A stretch of DNA of 64,000 nt from Acanthacorydalis orientalis (GCA_034766995.1 CM068321.1:10164026-10228025), one strand, 5' to 3'. Shown: positions 12,863 through 25,745, numbered from the stretch's first letter. Notes: generated by a model from the letters alone, not told the origin. Made by a program: numbers and translations.

Positions 12863-13744
12863 CTTTTCTTGACCATAAAAGAAGCATGTGGTTTGTAAGA
12901 TGAGTGAAAATTTTAATTGTGAAATTAAACAGAAATTAATTGTCACTTAATAATGATTTACATTTACTATTTCAAAATGTTGAAAATTCGATAATTGGTA
13001 GTAAGCTTATCGTTCTCAGTTTCTAACAGATATTTTATTTATGTATTAATTTTTAATTATTTGTGTTAATAATGAATGATAACAAAAAGAACCAACATGA
13101 AATACAATGAACAAATATAGGAAAATATAATATTTTTTTGTATTACATATTTTCGAAAAAAAAGAAAGAACTCTATAGTAAGATTCTATTATTATTATGA
13201 AAATTATCTTAATTATAAACAAAATTAATCAAAGTAATCAAATAAGATAACAGGAAAAATATTCTCCTAAATTCTTGATAAGTATATTTTAAACCTTCAT
13301 AATTTATTTATAGAAACATTAAAGCTTATACTACGACATAAAAAAAAAACTAAAGGAGTGTCACAGTTTGTAGACAATATAAAATAACACGGATGTGTGT
13401 CAAGATATACAGGACATTTATTGGCAGTAAAATGACATGATAAGGGAAGTATTACAATGCCGACAATTTATGGAGATAAAATGTGGAAAACAGGTAAAAA
13501 GTTAGTTCGAACGTTAAGAAAATTAAGCTTATATTGTGTCCTACGTCAGACTCTAATAAACTGTTGCTGTTCATGAACAAATTATGTAAATAGAGAAGTT
13601 TTGAATTTTAAATTTGAAGATTTTCTAACAACGGTTCAACAAATTATCATTTTTTTTACACTTTTATATTTTCTTATAAATTGCAAGACATTTATGGATC
13701 AATTAAGAGTCTACATTGTATATTTACTGGTATCAAACAAAAAT

Positions 13745-13747
<3 letters not shown>

Positions 13748-13798
<51 letters not shown>
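13748..13798. repeat. (AT)n microsatellite
   Basis: 51 bp alternating AT. Confidence 0.98.
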
Positions 13799-13801
<3 letters not shown>

Positions 13802-14551
13802 TACCCCAAATAAAACATCATAACCGTAATAAAAACAGTAGGAGGTTTTTAAAAAGAACAAATTTAAATTTTAAAATTATTTAAGGACATGTACAGGATT
13901 GGTTCTTTATTGTTTCTTTATTTTTTTGAGGTTAAATACCCTATCTTGTGTGTTATTACCGGCACAAACAGTCCAGGCTGATTGCGCCGAAGAACGAGGA
14001 GTGGTTGTGTTTCAACTCCTACATACAAACCACTAACAGGACCCCTTTATGGAAGCTAGATATCTTTTCTGATGAACTGAAAAAGCAACTTTATCTGGAT
14101 GTCACAGAAAATTACTCCAAATCATAATAAAAATCCGTGACTCGGTAACATTCGGAATTTTCCGGCAACGTGATTATAGTCAATTAAAAAAATATTTTTA
14201 AAAACTTTGATCGTGTGTAAAAAGATAACAAAAGTTTTTTTTCTGTTAATTTTCATAGATTATAACTGAGTAATTTATAAAATATATTTATTTAAATTAA
14301 GAATATATTAAAGTCAAAAAAATCAGTATCAAAGAGTATATTATTAGTATCTTCTGTAAAAAAATATTTAATTAAAACGCTAGGTCATGTAAATTGTTTT
14401 AAACGATGAAAATTGTATATTGGATAAAAGTAAATAAAAAAGAGTAAAAGTTTTTGTCGATATTTGAAGTTAGTCATTTATATAGACTACCAGATGCCTC
14501 CTAAATACTCGTATCTTAAAATCTAGAAAATGGTTCTTGTCCTGTTGTGTA

Positions 14552-14586
14552 ATATATATATATATTTAGTGACTATATTTTTAGAT

Positions 14587-14614
<28 letters not shown>
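14552..14614. repeat. Two (AT)n tracts 20 bp apart
   Basis: 14552-14566 and 14587-14614, separated by TTAGTGACTATATTTTTAGA. Confidence 0.95.
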
Positions 14615-14618
<4 letters not shown>

Positions 14619-15147
14619 GCATCTAAATCAATAACTTTCTATTTAATTTTTATACTTCTTACTTCCACCTGGAATATATTTGAATGCTGTTCTAAATTTC
14701 AATTTTTTCATAAAATAAAAGACAAAAGGGAATCCCGATACATTTATAATTCTTTTATTAATTACATAATTAAAAATATATAAACACAAAATGGTACTTC
14801 AGACTTAATGTATTATAGTTATGATTATAATTGAAAGCCATGTTCACCATTTTATACAAAACAAAAACAAATTTTAATTATTATAATTATAAAATTATAA
14901 TTTTTAACACAGTGGCCGGATTCATTTTCATAAGTGATTTTTCACTCGTTACAAACAACATGCATTTTCCCTGATCGAAATATTATACGATTATTGTTTA
15001 TTTGTATTTCATTCTCAATTTCATAATTTGTAGACTGAGTTAAAGAAAAATGTTCTATAATGTTCTTATAGAGCTTTGAAGATTAATATATTAATAAAAT
15101 TAATAGAATTAATAACCAAATGTGCGTAAATAATAATAAAAATAATC

Positions 15148-15159
15148 TTCAATGCAGTC
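15148..15159. repeat. Target-site duplication, left copy
   Basis: TTCAATGCAGTC; identical to 15263-15274 on the other side of the LINE tail insertion. Confidence 0.75.
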
Positions 15160-15262
15160 TGCTAAGACCCCGGACCAAACCCCAATTTCCATCCAACGCA
15201 CAGTAAGTTCGGCGTTGAAATTCACCACAATAAAATATTTTTTGATTTTGATTTTGATTTGA
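15160..15262 (+). mobile_element. 5'-truncated LINE 3' end with short-repeat tail
   Basis: A 103-bp GC-richer insert ends with an AATAAA-containing segment and a tail built of TTTTGAT units. It is bracketed by a perfect 12-bp direct repeat, TTCAATGCAGTC, at 15148-15159 and 15263-15274. A direct repeat of this length, a 3' repeat tail and no TIRs are what target-primed reverse transcription of a LINE (or LINE-mobilised RNA) leaves. The insert carries no ORF. The intact duplication suggests it is young compared with the surrounding relics. Parent family not identified. Confidence 0.75.
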
Positions 15263-15274
15263 TTCAATGCAGTC
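15263..15274. repeat. Target-site duplication, right copy
   Basis: TTCAATGCAGTC; identical to 15148-15159, directly after the TTTTGAT tail. Confidence 0.75.
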
Positions 15275-16870
15275 ATTCATTTATTCAATACCCCGATTAA
15301 AACTTTTTTGTGTGGCTCGTGAGGAAAGTGGACATACATTTATAAATTTGTTACAACCTCCTTCATAAATGAATTGATGTCTAAATATCACACATTTTCA
15401 TTATCAAAGTGTGGTGTAATCATGTATTATTGTCATATGTATAGTCATATATTATTGTCTATATTAATGGCTTTAACTTTTCATGACCAGTTCATCTTCA
15501 GAACAAAACTAGAGAAAATATAAATTAAATACGAGTGTAACAATACAGGCTTTTATGTTTGTACTCTAAAGATGATGATATATTTATAAACACTGAAAAC
15601 AGATAAGAAGCAAGTCTTAAATAATTAAAATTTTGTTTTATTTAGGGTATTAATTTAGGAATTATTAATTTAGCTATGCAATAATTTTACTTCTGTTAAA
15701 ACATATGACCTATCACAATATTTATGATTTTAAATTACATGTTTCTTATGTAGGTAGTAAATTTATTGACTTGTTTTGGTACTTAAATTAGTATTAAAAA
15801 TTCAGTTTATCGTAATATTAATTCTTTCTTAGATATAGTGCGTTTCCGTCCTTTTTTAATTTCAATATGTATATTTATTATTGTTTAACATACATTTTTC
15901 TTTGTATTCATTAAATGTTACATTGCTCTGTAACAAACTGTAGATAAATAATAAAGAGAGATATATAATTTATTTAGTGATCTTTATACACTAAATAAAA
16001 TATTAAAAACGTACACGTATACGTTAAATCGCTTTTACCTTCATTATTCAACTGACGTAACATGGGTATATCAAATCGACCCGAAAGGTTAAAACGTTCG
16101 CGGACATTACTATGGCATTTTTTTTTGTTGATACGGTGACTTCACTGCCATGACATGTATTTCTTTTTTGATATTTAATTAGCATTCACTGTAATTAGTT
16201 AATTTTTTTTGTCAATGCATAACAGTAATAACAGTAAATAAATTGTAAAAGAGTTGTTTTAGTCTGTTTTTTTTTTTAACTTCAACATTTCTTTTTCCAG
16301 AATAATCTTTTTCAAAACTGATAATGTTTGACAAGTGCGTTTTTTAGAAGGTGTCGCTCTACTTCTGCCACAAATGTACTTATAAAATAATACTCAGTGT
16401 TTTTTAATGTTTCTTAACTGAATTTATTTCATATTGAATTAATTACCTGACATTTAATGCTTATGTTGTTTATCTAAAATTAGTGATTTTATTCTGGTTT
16501 TCTTACAAATGAAATTAAAAATTTTTTTATTTTTTTTCTAATTATTTTTTGAAGTATTCTAGTTTTTCAAGTTTTTTTTTTAATAATGCTTTTGAAACTG
16601 GAATTTTATGCGGGAACTCATAACTCCTGAATGGTTTAAGATAATAGAATGAAACAATAATAGAAATAATTTTTAACTTCTTGTGCATGTATTTCTTTTA
16701 AAAAATAATGCATAAAAAAATCATATTTAAATTAAAAGGAAGTATCTATTGGTTTTCGTTACCATTTCCCAAAAATCTTTGGTTAGAACTTCGTAGAATA
16801 CATCTAAAACTGAAGCGTTCTTTCCTAGTCTACGTCAGTAAACATGTGTATTTAACTTATATAAAGACTG
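15275..16870. other. AT-rich DNA, nothing recognised
   Basis: No open frame over 60 codons and no repeat beyond the copy at 15449-15506. Confidence 0.6.
15449..15506 (-). repeat. Dispersed CTGAAGATG-type repeat copy
   Basis: On minus: CTGAAGATGAACTGGTCAT followed by GAAAAG. ATGA and TCAT pair around a short loop, leaving CTGAAG and GAAA as in a hammerhead core; the outer arms are not recognisable. Confidence 0.5.
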
Positions 16871-16874
16871 CACG

Positions 16875-16952
16875 AGTCTGACTCCTGACTGACTAAAGTG
16901 TTTTTTTGCAGTTCACGAGTCACACTCGTGATTCATGCACACTGGGTTAAAT
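16875..16952 (-). repeat. TTAACCC terminus with two adjacent hairpins, second copy
   Basis: Read on minus from 16952: TTAACCCAGTGTGCATGAA, then CACGAGTGTGACTCGTG, then CAGGAGTCAGACTCGTG, the same order of parts as at 31643-31735. Probably the end of a piggyBac-like non-autonomous element. Confidence 0.45.
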
Positions 16953-17569
16953 AAGGTTCTTTTGTAAAACTTATAAAAGTTTTGTCAACTATTTATTAGT
17001 TAAAAGTTATGTCAACTATTCAAAAGTCAACTATTTAAATCTTATGGACAACAAGTAGTTTTCAAAATACTCAACAAAGCATTGAGTTTTAAAATCACAA
17101 CTTTGCTTTACAAGTTGTATAACAACTGGTTTAGATTTGCATATCAATAATTAATAACAAAGAAAATAACAAAAGAAAAGGAACAAAAACGGGGGGGGGG
17201 AACAAAAAATCATTATTTGGTGCATGGTAAATAATCCGTAGTAATTTTGCATTTTCTGTTTTACGCGTCGCCTACATGAAAAGTAAAGCAAAATTATCCC
17301 TGCACTTAACGTGTTAATAAGTATAATGGCGATTTGATGCTTGAATTGAGTATTTCTGTATTTTCAGTAAAGTATAAAATTTACTGTTTTTTTATTATAA
17401 AATTGTTTCATTTTTCAATTAAATTTAATATCAATGGAGAACAAAAATGGCAATATTCAAATTCAGGTAAAAATTTAACTCTCGAAGAAACACAGATCAA
17501 TTAGCAAAACTTTTCATTCGATGTTCAGATTTATGAATAAAGATATTTCAAGAACACAATTCTATTGCT

Positions 17570-18017
17570 AGCGTATAACAGTACGTACGTGGATTTTTAA
17601 ATCCGAAAGATAACCGCACACGGCGAACGGAGACGCTACTTTCTCGATATAAAAGATAAATAAATTCGAATTCGTGGAAAAATCGTCGACTGTGCGTAAA
17701 AAAGAATACTTATTCTGAGAATGCCCGACGCGGCGGTCAGAAATTTAATGCGCGACCGTGTAGAACGCTGTGGACTACTGGGCTGGTCGTCGGTTCGAGT
17801 CGGGCGGTCGACGGAAAGAAAGAAGGACGAGCTAAGGTGACGGTGCGCGGCCCATCTGCACAGAAATGCACGTCTATTCTGCTCTATACGCCGTGCACGA
17901 TGTTTTATGAGCTCTTTTTCCATCATCGTCATTACGTATTTATTCGACTAATCTTTCTCTCTCTCTCTTTTACTCTCTGTCGTTTTCTCTTTCATATATT
18001 CATATACACATGTATAC

Positions 18018-18050
<33 letters not shown>

Positions 18051-18240
18051 AATATTTATAAATTTGTAGTAGCCGGGTTATCCTCCGACGTGTAAGTATG
18101 ACGCCCTGGAGATAAACGTTCCACCCGCCGCCCGTAGGTCTGTTACATTTTGATTTATCCTCCTGGCATTCATTATTCACGCAGATGTTCTTTTACATTT
18201 GTGCTCCGCGGTCTCCACAGGGATCGTCTCTTTTATCTGA
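17570..18240. other. CpG-richer island with possible splice donor
   Basis: Rich in CG (for example CCCGACGCGGCGGTC, GTCGGTTCGAGTCGGGCGG and CCACCCGCCGCCCG). Frames 17636-17932 (-) and 17837-18052 (+) are open but arginine/serine-rich by composition and unlike any family I know. A CGT|GTAAGTAT donor-like site lies at 18091, weak evidence on its own. Promoter or untranslated exon of an unseen gene is possible. Confidence 0.35.
18019..18042. repeat. (AT)n microsatellite
   Basis: 24 bp alternating AT inside the CpG-richer island 17570-18240. Confidence 0.95.
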
Positions 18241-18526
18241 CGATTTCATAAATTGAAAAGTTTATTATCGCTTATTAAATCTGCACGTTGTTTTTCGTTT
18301 TCGCCCGTTATGTAATAATATCGTACTGATATTTTGAATAGAACTGTTGCCGGGGCAATTAATTGTTCATTTTTTTTGTATTACGGTGCGTTTTATTTTA
18401 TTAGTTGTGCTGGCAGATCCGTGTTCTCGTGTGATCGATACGGTTCACTGCGTTTTTGTTTGGCCAACTAAAGATGAGAAGATTTGAATAGATTGTAAAA
18501 TATTATTATTCGAGTCGTTCATGATA

Positions 18527-19722
18527 CGAGCGCGATTTGAAAAGTTCCGGCCTAACTATGAAAGAATATAACTTGTGTAATTACTTTTATTTTATAATAC
18601 GGTCTCCCGGAACTTTAATGCACTTTATCTAGCGATGCTCCAGTGCTTTAATCCGTCGCGGAAATCATTTTCTTGGAAGTCTGATTCATTTTTGCTATCA
18701 GTTCTTCATCTGACGAAACTCACCTATCACAGGATTTTTTAAGTTTTAGAAACGGATTGAAATCTGAGATTACCAAATCTGGAGAATAGACTGGATGAAG
18801 CAGCAATTCAGTGAGCAATTCATACTTCACTCAGCGAGTTTTGCCTTAGATACAACACTTGTATGGGGACGTACATTGCCCTGATGGAAAATGATTCTTT
18901 TTTTTGATAAACCTGGTCTTTTCTCATGAATTGTTTAATCGTATCGATACAGAACTTTAGCGTAATACTCTCCCATTATTATAGTTTGACCCTTTGAAAG
19001 GTAGTCAAGTAGCAGGATCCGTTTAGTATTTCAAAAAAATTAAAGCCATAACTTTTCCAGTCGATAAAACTGATTTTTTTTGTGGTAGATAATAACCGTG
19101 CTTCCATTGCTTTGATTGTTGTTTTGTCTCTGGAGTGTAATGGTGAATCCAAGTCTTATCTCTAGTCACAAATCGTCGGATATAGTCAGTCGTATCTCTC
19201 TTAAATCGATCTAAACAGTCTTGGGAAATTTGTATTTGAATGCTTTTATGATCAATTATCAGCAATCCATCTTATCGATAGCTTTTTCATACCTAATTCT
19301 TCAGTTAAGATGTGATACTTGCGTTCATCTGAGACATCCACAACTTTAACAATTTCGGACACATTCAAACGACGATCCTGTAAAACAATGTCGTGCACCT
19401 TGTGGATGATTTATTCTGTCGTTGCACTTTTCAGTCGTCTACAACGCGGGCTATCTTCTAAGCTTGCACGGCTACATTTAAATTCAGCTCCCCACTTCTT
19501 TTCGATTTTATACAAAGGTGCACTATCACTCAGTACATTTTTCATCTCATTAGAGATTTCTGTTGGTGTTAAACATTTTTTGACAGAAAACATACATTGA
19601 TGTGTCCAACAAACTGCTTGACACATTAATTATAGACTGAGATTGTGTGTAAGATAGATATCGCTTTTTAAAATATTACTGCCACTTATATGTTAGGCCG
19701 CGAACTTTTCAAGTCACCCTCG
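18527..19722 (-). mobile_element. Full-length dead mariner transposon (second lineage)
   Basis: Both ends are present. The right end (19692-19722, read on minus as CGAGGGTGACTTGAAAAG...) and the left end (18527 on, CGAGCGCGATTTGAAAAG) are about 30-bp TIRs, flanked by TA at 18525-18526 and 19723-19724. The element is 1196 bp, a normal mariner length. On the minus strand the transposase is readable in pieces: 19411-19626 (TEISNEMKNV, helix-turn-helix region), then HDIVLQDRRLNVSEIVK (about 19340-19390), then 19023-19265 with TRDKTWIHHYTPETKQQ (first catalytic Asp, about 19155). The second catalytic Asp is changed to Gly (HQGNVRPH, about 18880). YSPDL and SDF remain near 18760-18785. Stops and frameshifts separate the pieces. 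Inactive. Confidence 0.92.
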
Positions 19723-20910
19723 TATAATCTCAGTTATTATGCGATCGGCTATATCTCTGTTTATAAAAATTAGAAATGGAAATGAAAATAACTGTTTTCA
19801 TAAATAAATTAAGATAAATAAGCTTGTCATGTTTACGAATTTATTTTAATTACCAAAAGATAAATTTTGTATTTATGAAATAATTATAAAGTATCACTCA
19901 ACTGTCAAATAATACTTGTAATGGTGTTAGGTTGTGTTTTTGTGACCGGCTTCAACGTTCATCTCGTGGTAAATATTTTGAAAACTCTTATTCGAATTGA
20001 GTTCATTGTTTTTCACAACTGTATTTAAATTTGACACATTTAAAATGGCTGTAAAGATATAAATCACAGTAAAATTAAAATTATATATTTTTATAACTGT
20101 TTATATTGGACGCATTATCATGGTATATTCTAGGTATTTTCATCTTTTTAGTTCATCTGAATGTTCACTTACTCTTTACTTGACGTGTGTCATATTCAGG
20201 TAGAATAAATACTTGCCAAAATTAGTAGTGAAGAACAGATACTCAGTTTATTTAAAAGAACAAAGTCCATCAGGACAATACTGTTTCAATAGTGATCTAA
20301 AACTTTAAATTCAGTTGCTACTGAATTATAGATGTATGCAATAAAATATTTACTTGTCTATGTAATCTATTTTATATTTACATGTTTTCTTATTTTTTCA
20401 GGTGAGTTTCCTTCATAATCACTTTTATCGAATATTTGGTAAGGAAATTACATATTACTTAACTTGTAAATAAGTGTTATTATTTTAATTATGAATAAAA
20501 TGTGACGTTATATTTATTATATCGAATTAGCGATAATTTTTATTAGTTTTTAATCGTAAATTCGTGACGGTCATGTTTAGAGATAAAATTGTAGGTCAAC
20601 TTGTAGAAAATAACTATTATAGTTCAGAGTAAAGAAATGAAATGATAAAAAATGGCTTGACATAAGATTCCGCAAATGACATAATTTTGATTAACAACAA
20701 TTTAATTGCTTTTATAAATGATCGACTTTTTAAAAGTTTCCATTTTTTTCTTATAATCACATTATAATGCAATATTTTTATGATAATTCTATAGTTTACC
20801 ATACATTAACATTAGAACGACCTGAATTATTATTACAGATTCAAATGCTTTAACCCTTTTAACGCCGCTATTCAAAATCGTAGGAATTTTTGAGAACGCT
20901 CAACATGGTT

Positions 20911-20963
20911 GGTTGGTTGTTGAGGTTTTAGGGCGCTTCGACAGCTGAGGTCATTAGCGCCCG
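20911..20963 (-). mobile_element. Tiny LINE/SINE 3' end with (ACCA)n tail
   Basis: On the minus strand this 53-bp insert reads GGGCGCTAATGACCTCAGC..., can fold through GGGCGCT/AGCGCCC (hairpin 20931-20961) and ends in a tail of ACCA units. It is flanked by near-identical 13-bp repeats, GCTCAACATGGTT (20898-20910) and GCTTAACATGGCT (20964-20976), 11 of 13 matching, as expected for a retroposition target duplication. From memory, the 'GGGCGCTAATGACCTCAGCTG' end is widespread in arthropod genomes as a retroelement 3' terminus; this could not be checked here. Confidence 0.65.
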
Positions 20964-21699
20964 GCTTAACATGGCTTGGTTCTAGGTCCTTTCTAATTAA
21001 TTTGGCGTTAGGAAGAAAAAAAAATACAAAATGGTAGTTTTTCGCAATGAAATGTTTGTATATGCACAGCGGCGACTAATGTTAGCATTATCAAAAAATA
21101 TTTCAAAAGTGAATAAAAACTAGTCGGTTTTAAGTTTTAAATTGATTTATTTTGCCTTTAAAATCTGAATCAAATAATTTAATAAATGAAAGAAATGAAT
21201 TTATAATTTATGTATGTATAAATTAGTAGTATTGATAATCTAGAAAACACTTCCCTGTTCAGTGTTTCAAAATGGACGAATAAAGTATGTCTTTATAACT
21301 TTTATTCAACTTACAATGTTTTTTTGAATATTTCTTGATGCCAGAACTGTTTTTTTCAATAATTTATACGTAACTAATTACACTTTTATGAGAACTCCGA
21401 TCTCCAATGAAAGTAAGCTAGTGTCTTTTCTACTTTTTTCTTCCTTACATTTAATAGACTGCTTGTATCAAAGAGAGACTCTCTTGTACCGGCAAGTATT
21501 TGGTTTTTATTAAGTACCTTTTAATGAAAAGTAGGAATCCAATTGGAATTGCTTTCACCCATTTTTACTGAAAATTATAGTAGAGGTATTCAAGAAGTGA
21601 TCAGATGCGTTGAACACGCAACACTCCCTGATTGATTGTTGCAGTTGTACAATATATAAGATGTACAAGTTATTACAGTGCCTTTTTTTTATAAAGAAA

Positions 21700-22045
21700 T
21701 GAATCTTTACAGAAAAATGGAATACATTTCAATCCTCAAAATATCTTCCATTATTTGTCACAGTATCTTCCATTATTTTGTATAACTTTGCTCGATCTGT
21801 CCGGTAACTGACGAATCCCTTGTCGAAAAAAAGATGGCGACTTTCGTAAAGACATTTTCGGACCTCTTACACTTTTCTTTTAGCCTTTTTGCATGTTTTA
21901 TGGGTTACAACACCTTCCCCAAAATATTTTTTTCAACTTGAAAGTGAAATGTATACCTTATATGCTGCTTTTTGGACACCATTGTGTTCACTACAATTTG
22001 TGTGGTATTGACAACTGTTTGATCAAGATATATAATGTTTTTAAA
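21700..22045 (-). mobile_element. Internally deleted mariner relic
   Basis: The minus strand opens with MVSKKQHIRYTF (about 21945-21982), like the M-v-p-K-q-H-i-R start of mariner transposases. Within about 150 bp it passes straight to FFRQGIRQLPDRSSKVIQNN (about 21760-21835), like the C-terminal Gi..LpxRWxkVixnnGxY block. The whole catalytic core (about 280 residues) is missing, so this is a deletion derivative. TIRs were not located with confidence and the ends are approximate. It belongs to a different lineage from the other mariners in the window, judged from the start and end motifs only. Confidence 0.55.
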
Positions 22046-22697
22046 TGTTAATGTTGTCACTTGAAAATCCTAAAAAGACGAGAAAACATTTTAATTTAAA
22101 ACAAAGTTATAATTGATTCAATTTAAAGAAATAGAATTAATTTTTACACCTAATACAATCTACCAAATACCCAGTTGTGATATCCATTGCTGTCAATACA
22201 AATACATGTAGTGTAAACCAATCAGAAAGATGAATCGAAGTAGAAAACTATACTACTAGAATGTAAAAGCAAATACCGTACACTGTAATATGGTATTTGA
22301 TAAGAGTAAGATATATGCGAACTACGTATATATTCTTATTTTTGTAAATAAAAACGTGCCTAAAAATAGAGTCATTTTACAAGTGAATTCTTTTTTAATC
22401 TCACAAACCACAAAGATTTTTCTACTCTAAAATTACTATCATTTATAATGTCATCACTTTTAATTTTTATGTCTACTATTAGCACAGTTGTGGTTTTAAC
22501 GAGGGGTAGATATATGAACTATTCAACACTGATATTAATAGCTATGTGTAGAAATTAAAAATAATTGATCAGTGTAGGCAAAAAATTCAATTATATGCAA
22601 AAATCAATTCGCTGCCTTTAAATTGAATCAGTCATAACCGGGTATCGATCTGTACATCAAGGGCCCCTGAAGCATTATAAATTCGGGACGCCCATGA

Positions 22698-22976
<279 letters not shown>

Positions 22977-23089
22977 ATTTATGTATGTATGTATCTTTTT
23001 CCTGCACTTACCGAAAATTATGGAATTGACGAAAGAGTGAAATGATACAAAAATCATGTAATGCAAATGATTGTTTATTTTATTTTCTT

Positions 23090-23091
<2 letters not shown>

Positions 23092-23141
<50 letters not shown>
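23092..23141. repeat. (AT)n microsatellite
   Basis: 50 bp; second array inside the hAT-like unit. Confidence 0.98.
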
Positions 23142-23145
<4 letters not shown>

Positions 23146-23340
23146 AAATTAACTCGTAATGTTAGAATAATGTTAACTGACATTGTCAGAACAAGGATTT
23201 CATTGTGGAGCCCCTTGCAAAGCGGGACCCTGAACCTTAAGCTTCATAAGTGTTCATATAGATCCGTCCCTGGTCACAACTGTTTTAAATTAAAATATTT
23301 TCTCGCTCTTTTAGGATAATTATTATAAATGAAATATTCA

Positions 23341-23468
23341 GTAAATTATTATAAATCATTTTTATCTGTTGCATATGCGCAGTGCGATGGAAATGTCCTG
23401 GTAATCTTCAAGGTACAGAAAAATTTAACTAAAATACGCATAAGCAGCAATCAGAAATTATCAGTAAC
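23341..23468 (-). repeat. Dispersed repeat copy with inverted arms
   Basis: On minus: GCTTATGCGTATT ... CTGTACCTTGAAGATTACC ... TTCCATCGCACTGCGCATA, then GCAACAGATAAAAATG. The same order of arms as at 12721-12862, with several core changes. Confidence 0.45.
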
Positions 23469-23794
23469 ATTTTAGTGAATATTTTGGATCCAAACGTTTT
23501 AGTGATTTGTGTGATGAAAGAACAAGATTTAATTTATGAATGTGAATTTAGTCATTGCCCGAATTGTTGTGATATGGAGACATATTTAATCAAAAGTCGA
23601 CTATCTTAATTACTTATTGAATTTTGGTATGACTACGCTCTAAAAATGATTTAGAATGTATTTGGTTTACTCCATACAATTATATTATAAACGTACATAT
23701 GTATTTAAATCACAAATCTACACGTCCGGTTTACTACGTTGTTAATTCTCTCGTGTCTCGTTGAAAACATATTTCACGTATATCTACATTTCCT

Positions 23795-23799
<5 letters not shown>

Positions 23800-23847
<48 letters not shown>
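23800..23847. repeat. (AT)n microsatellite
   Basis: 48 bp followed by (TATG)n. Confidence 0.98.
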
Positions 23848-23861
<14 letters not shown>

Positions 23862-24023
23862 GTATGTATGTATTTGTATATTATTAAATTTTGCTGTTTA
23901 TTTCCTCTTAACAGCTATTCGATTATTATAAATTTACGTATTAATGTGTATTTAATTAACAACACACCTGTCTGTATCGGATATCAAATAAAACATTCCC
24001 CAGTATTGATCAAAACGTTTATT

Positions 24024-24027
<4 letters not shown>

Positions 24028-24077
<50 letters not shown>
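24028..24077. repeat. (AT)n microsatellite
   Basis: 50 bp alternating AT. Confidence 0.98.
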
Positions 24078-24080
<3 letters not shown>

Positions 24081-24517
24081 GTTGAAAAGTTATTACTATA
24101 AGAGAGAGAATCGGATTAAAAGGATATTTCAGAATCGTATTATAATAAATGTACTGTACCGTGCTATATAAATACAACGGATTTATTAATGATTCTCTGA
24201 CTCTTAATGTGTTTTTAACTTTAACGTTTCAACGTCAAAACGTAATTTATATAATTTTTTGTACGTTTCGTCGTCGTTGTCGTCGTATCACGATTAAATA
24301 ACATCGAGTTTATATACCCATATAATTTTATACAGCTCCGAAGCTTATTTTGAATGTCCGTCCGTCCGTTTTTTTTTGTGTTCTGGTTTTTTTTTATCTT
24401 CTTCCTGTAATTCGTATTATGGGAAAGCATCATATTCATTTTACATATCTGTATATGTATATATACGTATGTTGGATTGTAATACAATATACACTCTCTC
24501 ACACATGCGCGCACATG

Positions 24518-24847
<330 letters not shown>

Positions 24848-25167
24848 TATTGATCTGAGTTAAATAACGGGTTTGAATAGGTATGAGTATAGTACTTCCG
24901 GTTTCCTGTTTTAATAAAACTTGTTAATCTCGTTTCATATTCTTTGATTTTACGTACTTTATGTAAAACAAATACATTTATTTTTATAAAACAAGTTGGG
25001 TAGCATCTGTGTGAACATCAGTTTTTCTGATGACGATAATCCTGTTTAAGGGAAAGTAGAATTTTCGTCTAGTTTATTAATTCACACTTATCCTAGTGTT
25101 GTAACTGAAATTTCTTTTATTTTTCATAAAATAATGAAAGCAAATATACATGAATCAACCTTATATG

Positions 25168-25250
25168 CGTGGGTTGTTTGATAAGTTTGGTAAATTTCTA
25201 TGATATGAAGCCACCATTCATTTGGTAACGTCACGTCGTTGATATCTTTT
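25168..25250 (+). mobile_element. Mariner 5' terminal fragment
   Basis: The sequence from CGTGGGTTGTTTGATAAG through CCACCATTCATTTGGTAACG closely matches, over roughly 70 bp, the terminus of the mariner at 6035-6718 (there on the minus strand). It shares the TIR and the adjoining ATTTCTATGAT...GCCACCATTCATTT segment. No transposase follows, so only the end of the element survives. It shows that this mariner lineage inserted here more than once. Confidence 0.75.
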
Positions 25251-25275
25251 CAGAGTAATAAGATAATGAGATGAT

Positions 25276-25745
25276 TTAAATTTTATATTCTTTCGAAGTG
25301 TGATACTTTTCGAAGCACTCCTCAATACCTGGTTTGCGGGTGCAAATACCGTGATAAAATCTACTTTCATGTCTTCCTCCTGGAACTTTTCGATCTGAGC
25401 ATACTGTACAGTATTTTCTTGTCACAGAGCCAATGATATTGAATTTTCGATCTAATCTTTGCAGTCCTTGCTCATTAAAAGCTCGTCCAGGTTTTTTCAT
25501 CATTTTAAAATCATCTGTTAATTGATCAACTAGTAGTTTTATAAATTCTAAGTTTGAAATTACTTTTTCGTTCTTCTTTTTTTGTAAGGGTGTTATATAG
25601 AAGGTAGGAATTGGTTGCACATACTTCTAAGCCTCAGAATAATTGTGTTCGGTACCGTTTAAGAGATTTCCTTAAGATACAATAGTTTACTGTAACTGTT
25701 CACCCCACCAATCAACTTCACTCATATTATTGGTATAGTTTAAAT
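25276..25745 (-). mobile_element. piggyBac-family transposase, C-terminal remnant
   Basis: The minus-strand open frame 25276-25620 ends with a cysteine-rich domain: RKYCTVCSDRK, then FYHGICTRKPG, then ECFEKYHT, the zinc-binding C-terminus typical of piggyBac transposases. It is preceded by a stretch with RLDRKFNIIG, as in the family. Upstream (about 25680-25745), across stops, NNMSEVDWWGEQLQ resembles the NMxGVDxxDQ block that carries a late catalytic Asp. The rest of the roughly 550-600-residue protein is gone. A possible terminus, TTAACCTCTAGCGGACCG read on minus from 26108, would fit the TTAA target of this family but is uncertain. Inactive. Confidence 0.75.

Larger units (their letters stand above)
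11000..15140. other. AT-rich DNA without recognised genes
   Basis: Apart from the arrays and the repeat at 12721 nothing is recognised. Frames 11214-11432, 13601-13813 and 13681-13884 are chance or repeat-derived. Confidence 0.6.

Noticed and set aside
17785..17815. GGTTCGAGTC resembling a tRNA T-arm
   Set aside because: No 5-bp stem around it and no matching acceptor or anticodon arm upstream.
19319..19600. 93-codon plus-strand frame
   Set aside because: Antisense shadow of the mariner transposase that reads correctly on the minus strand.
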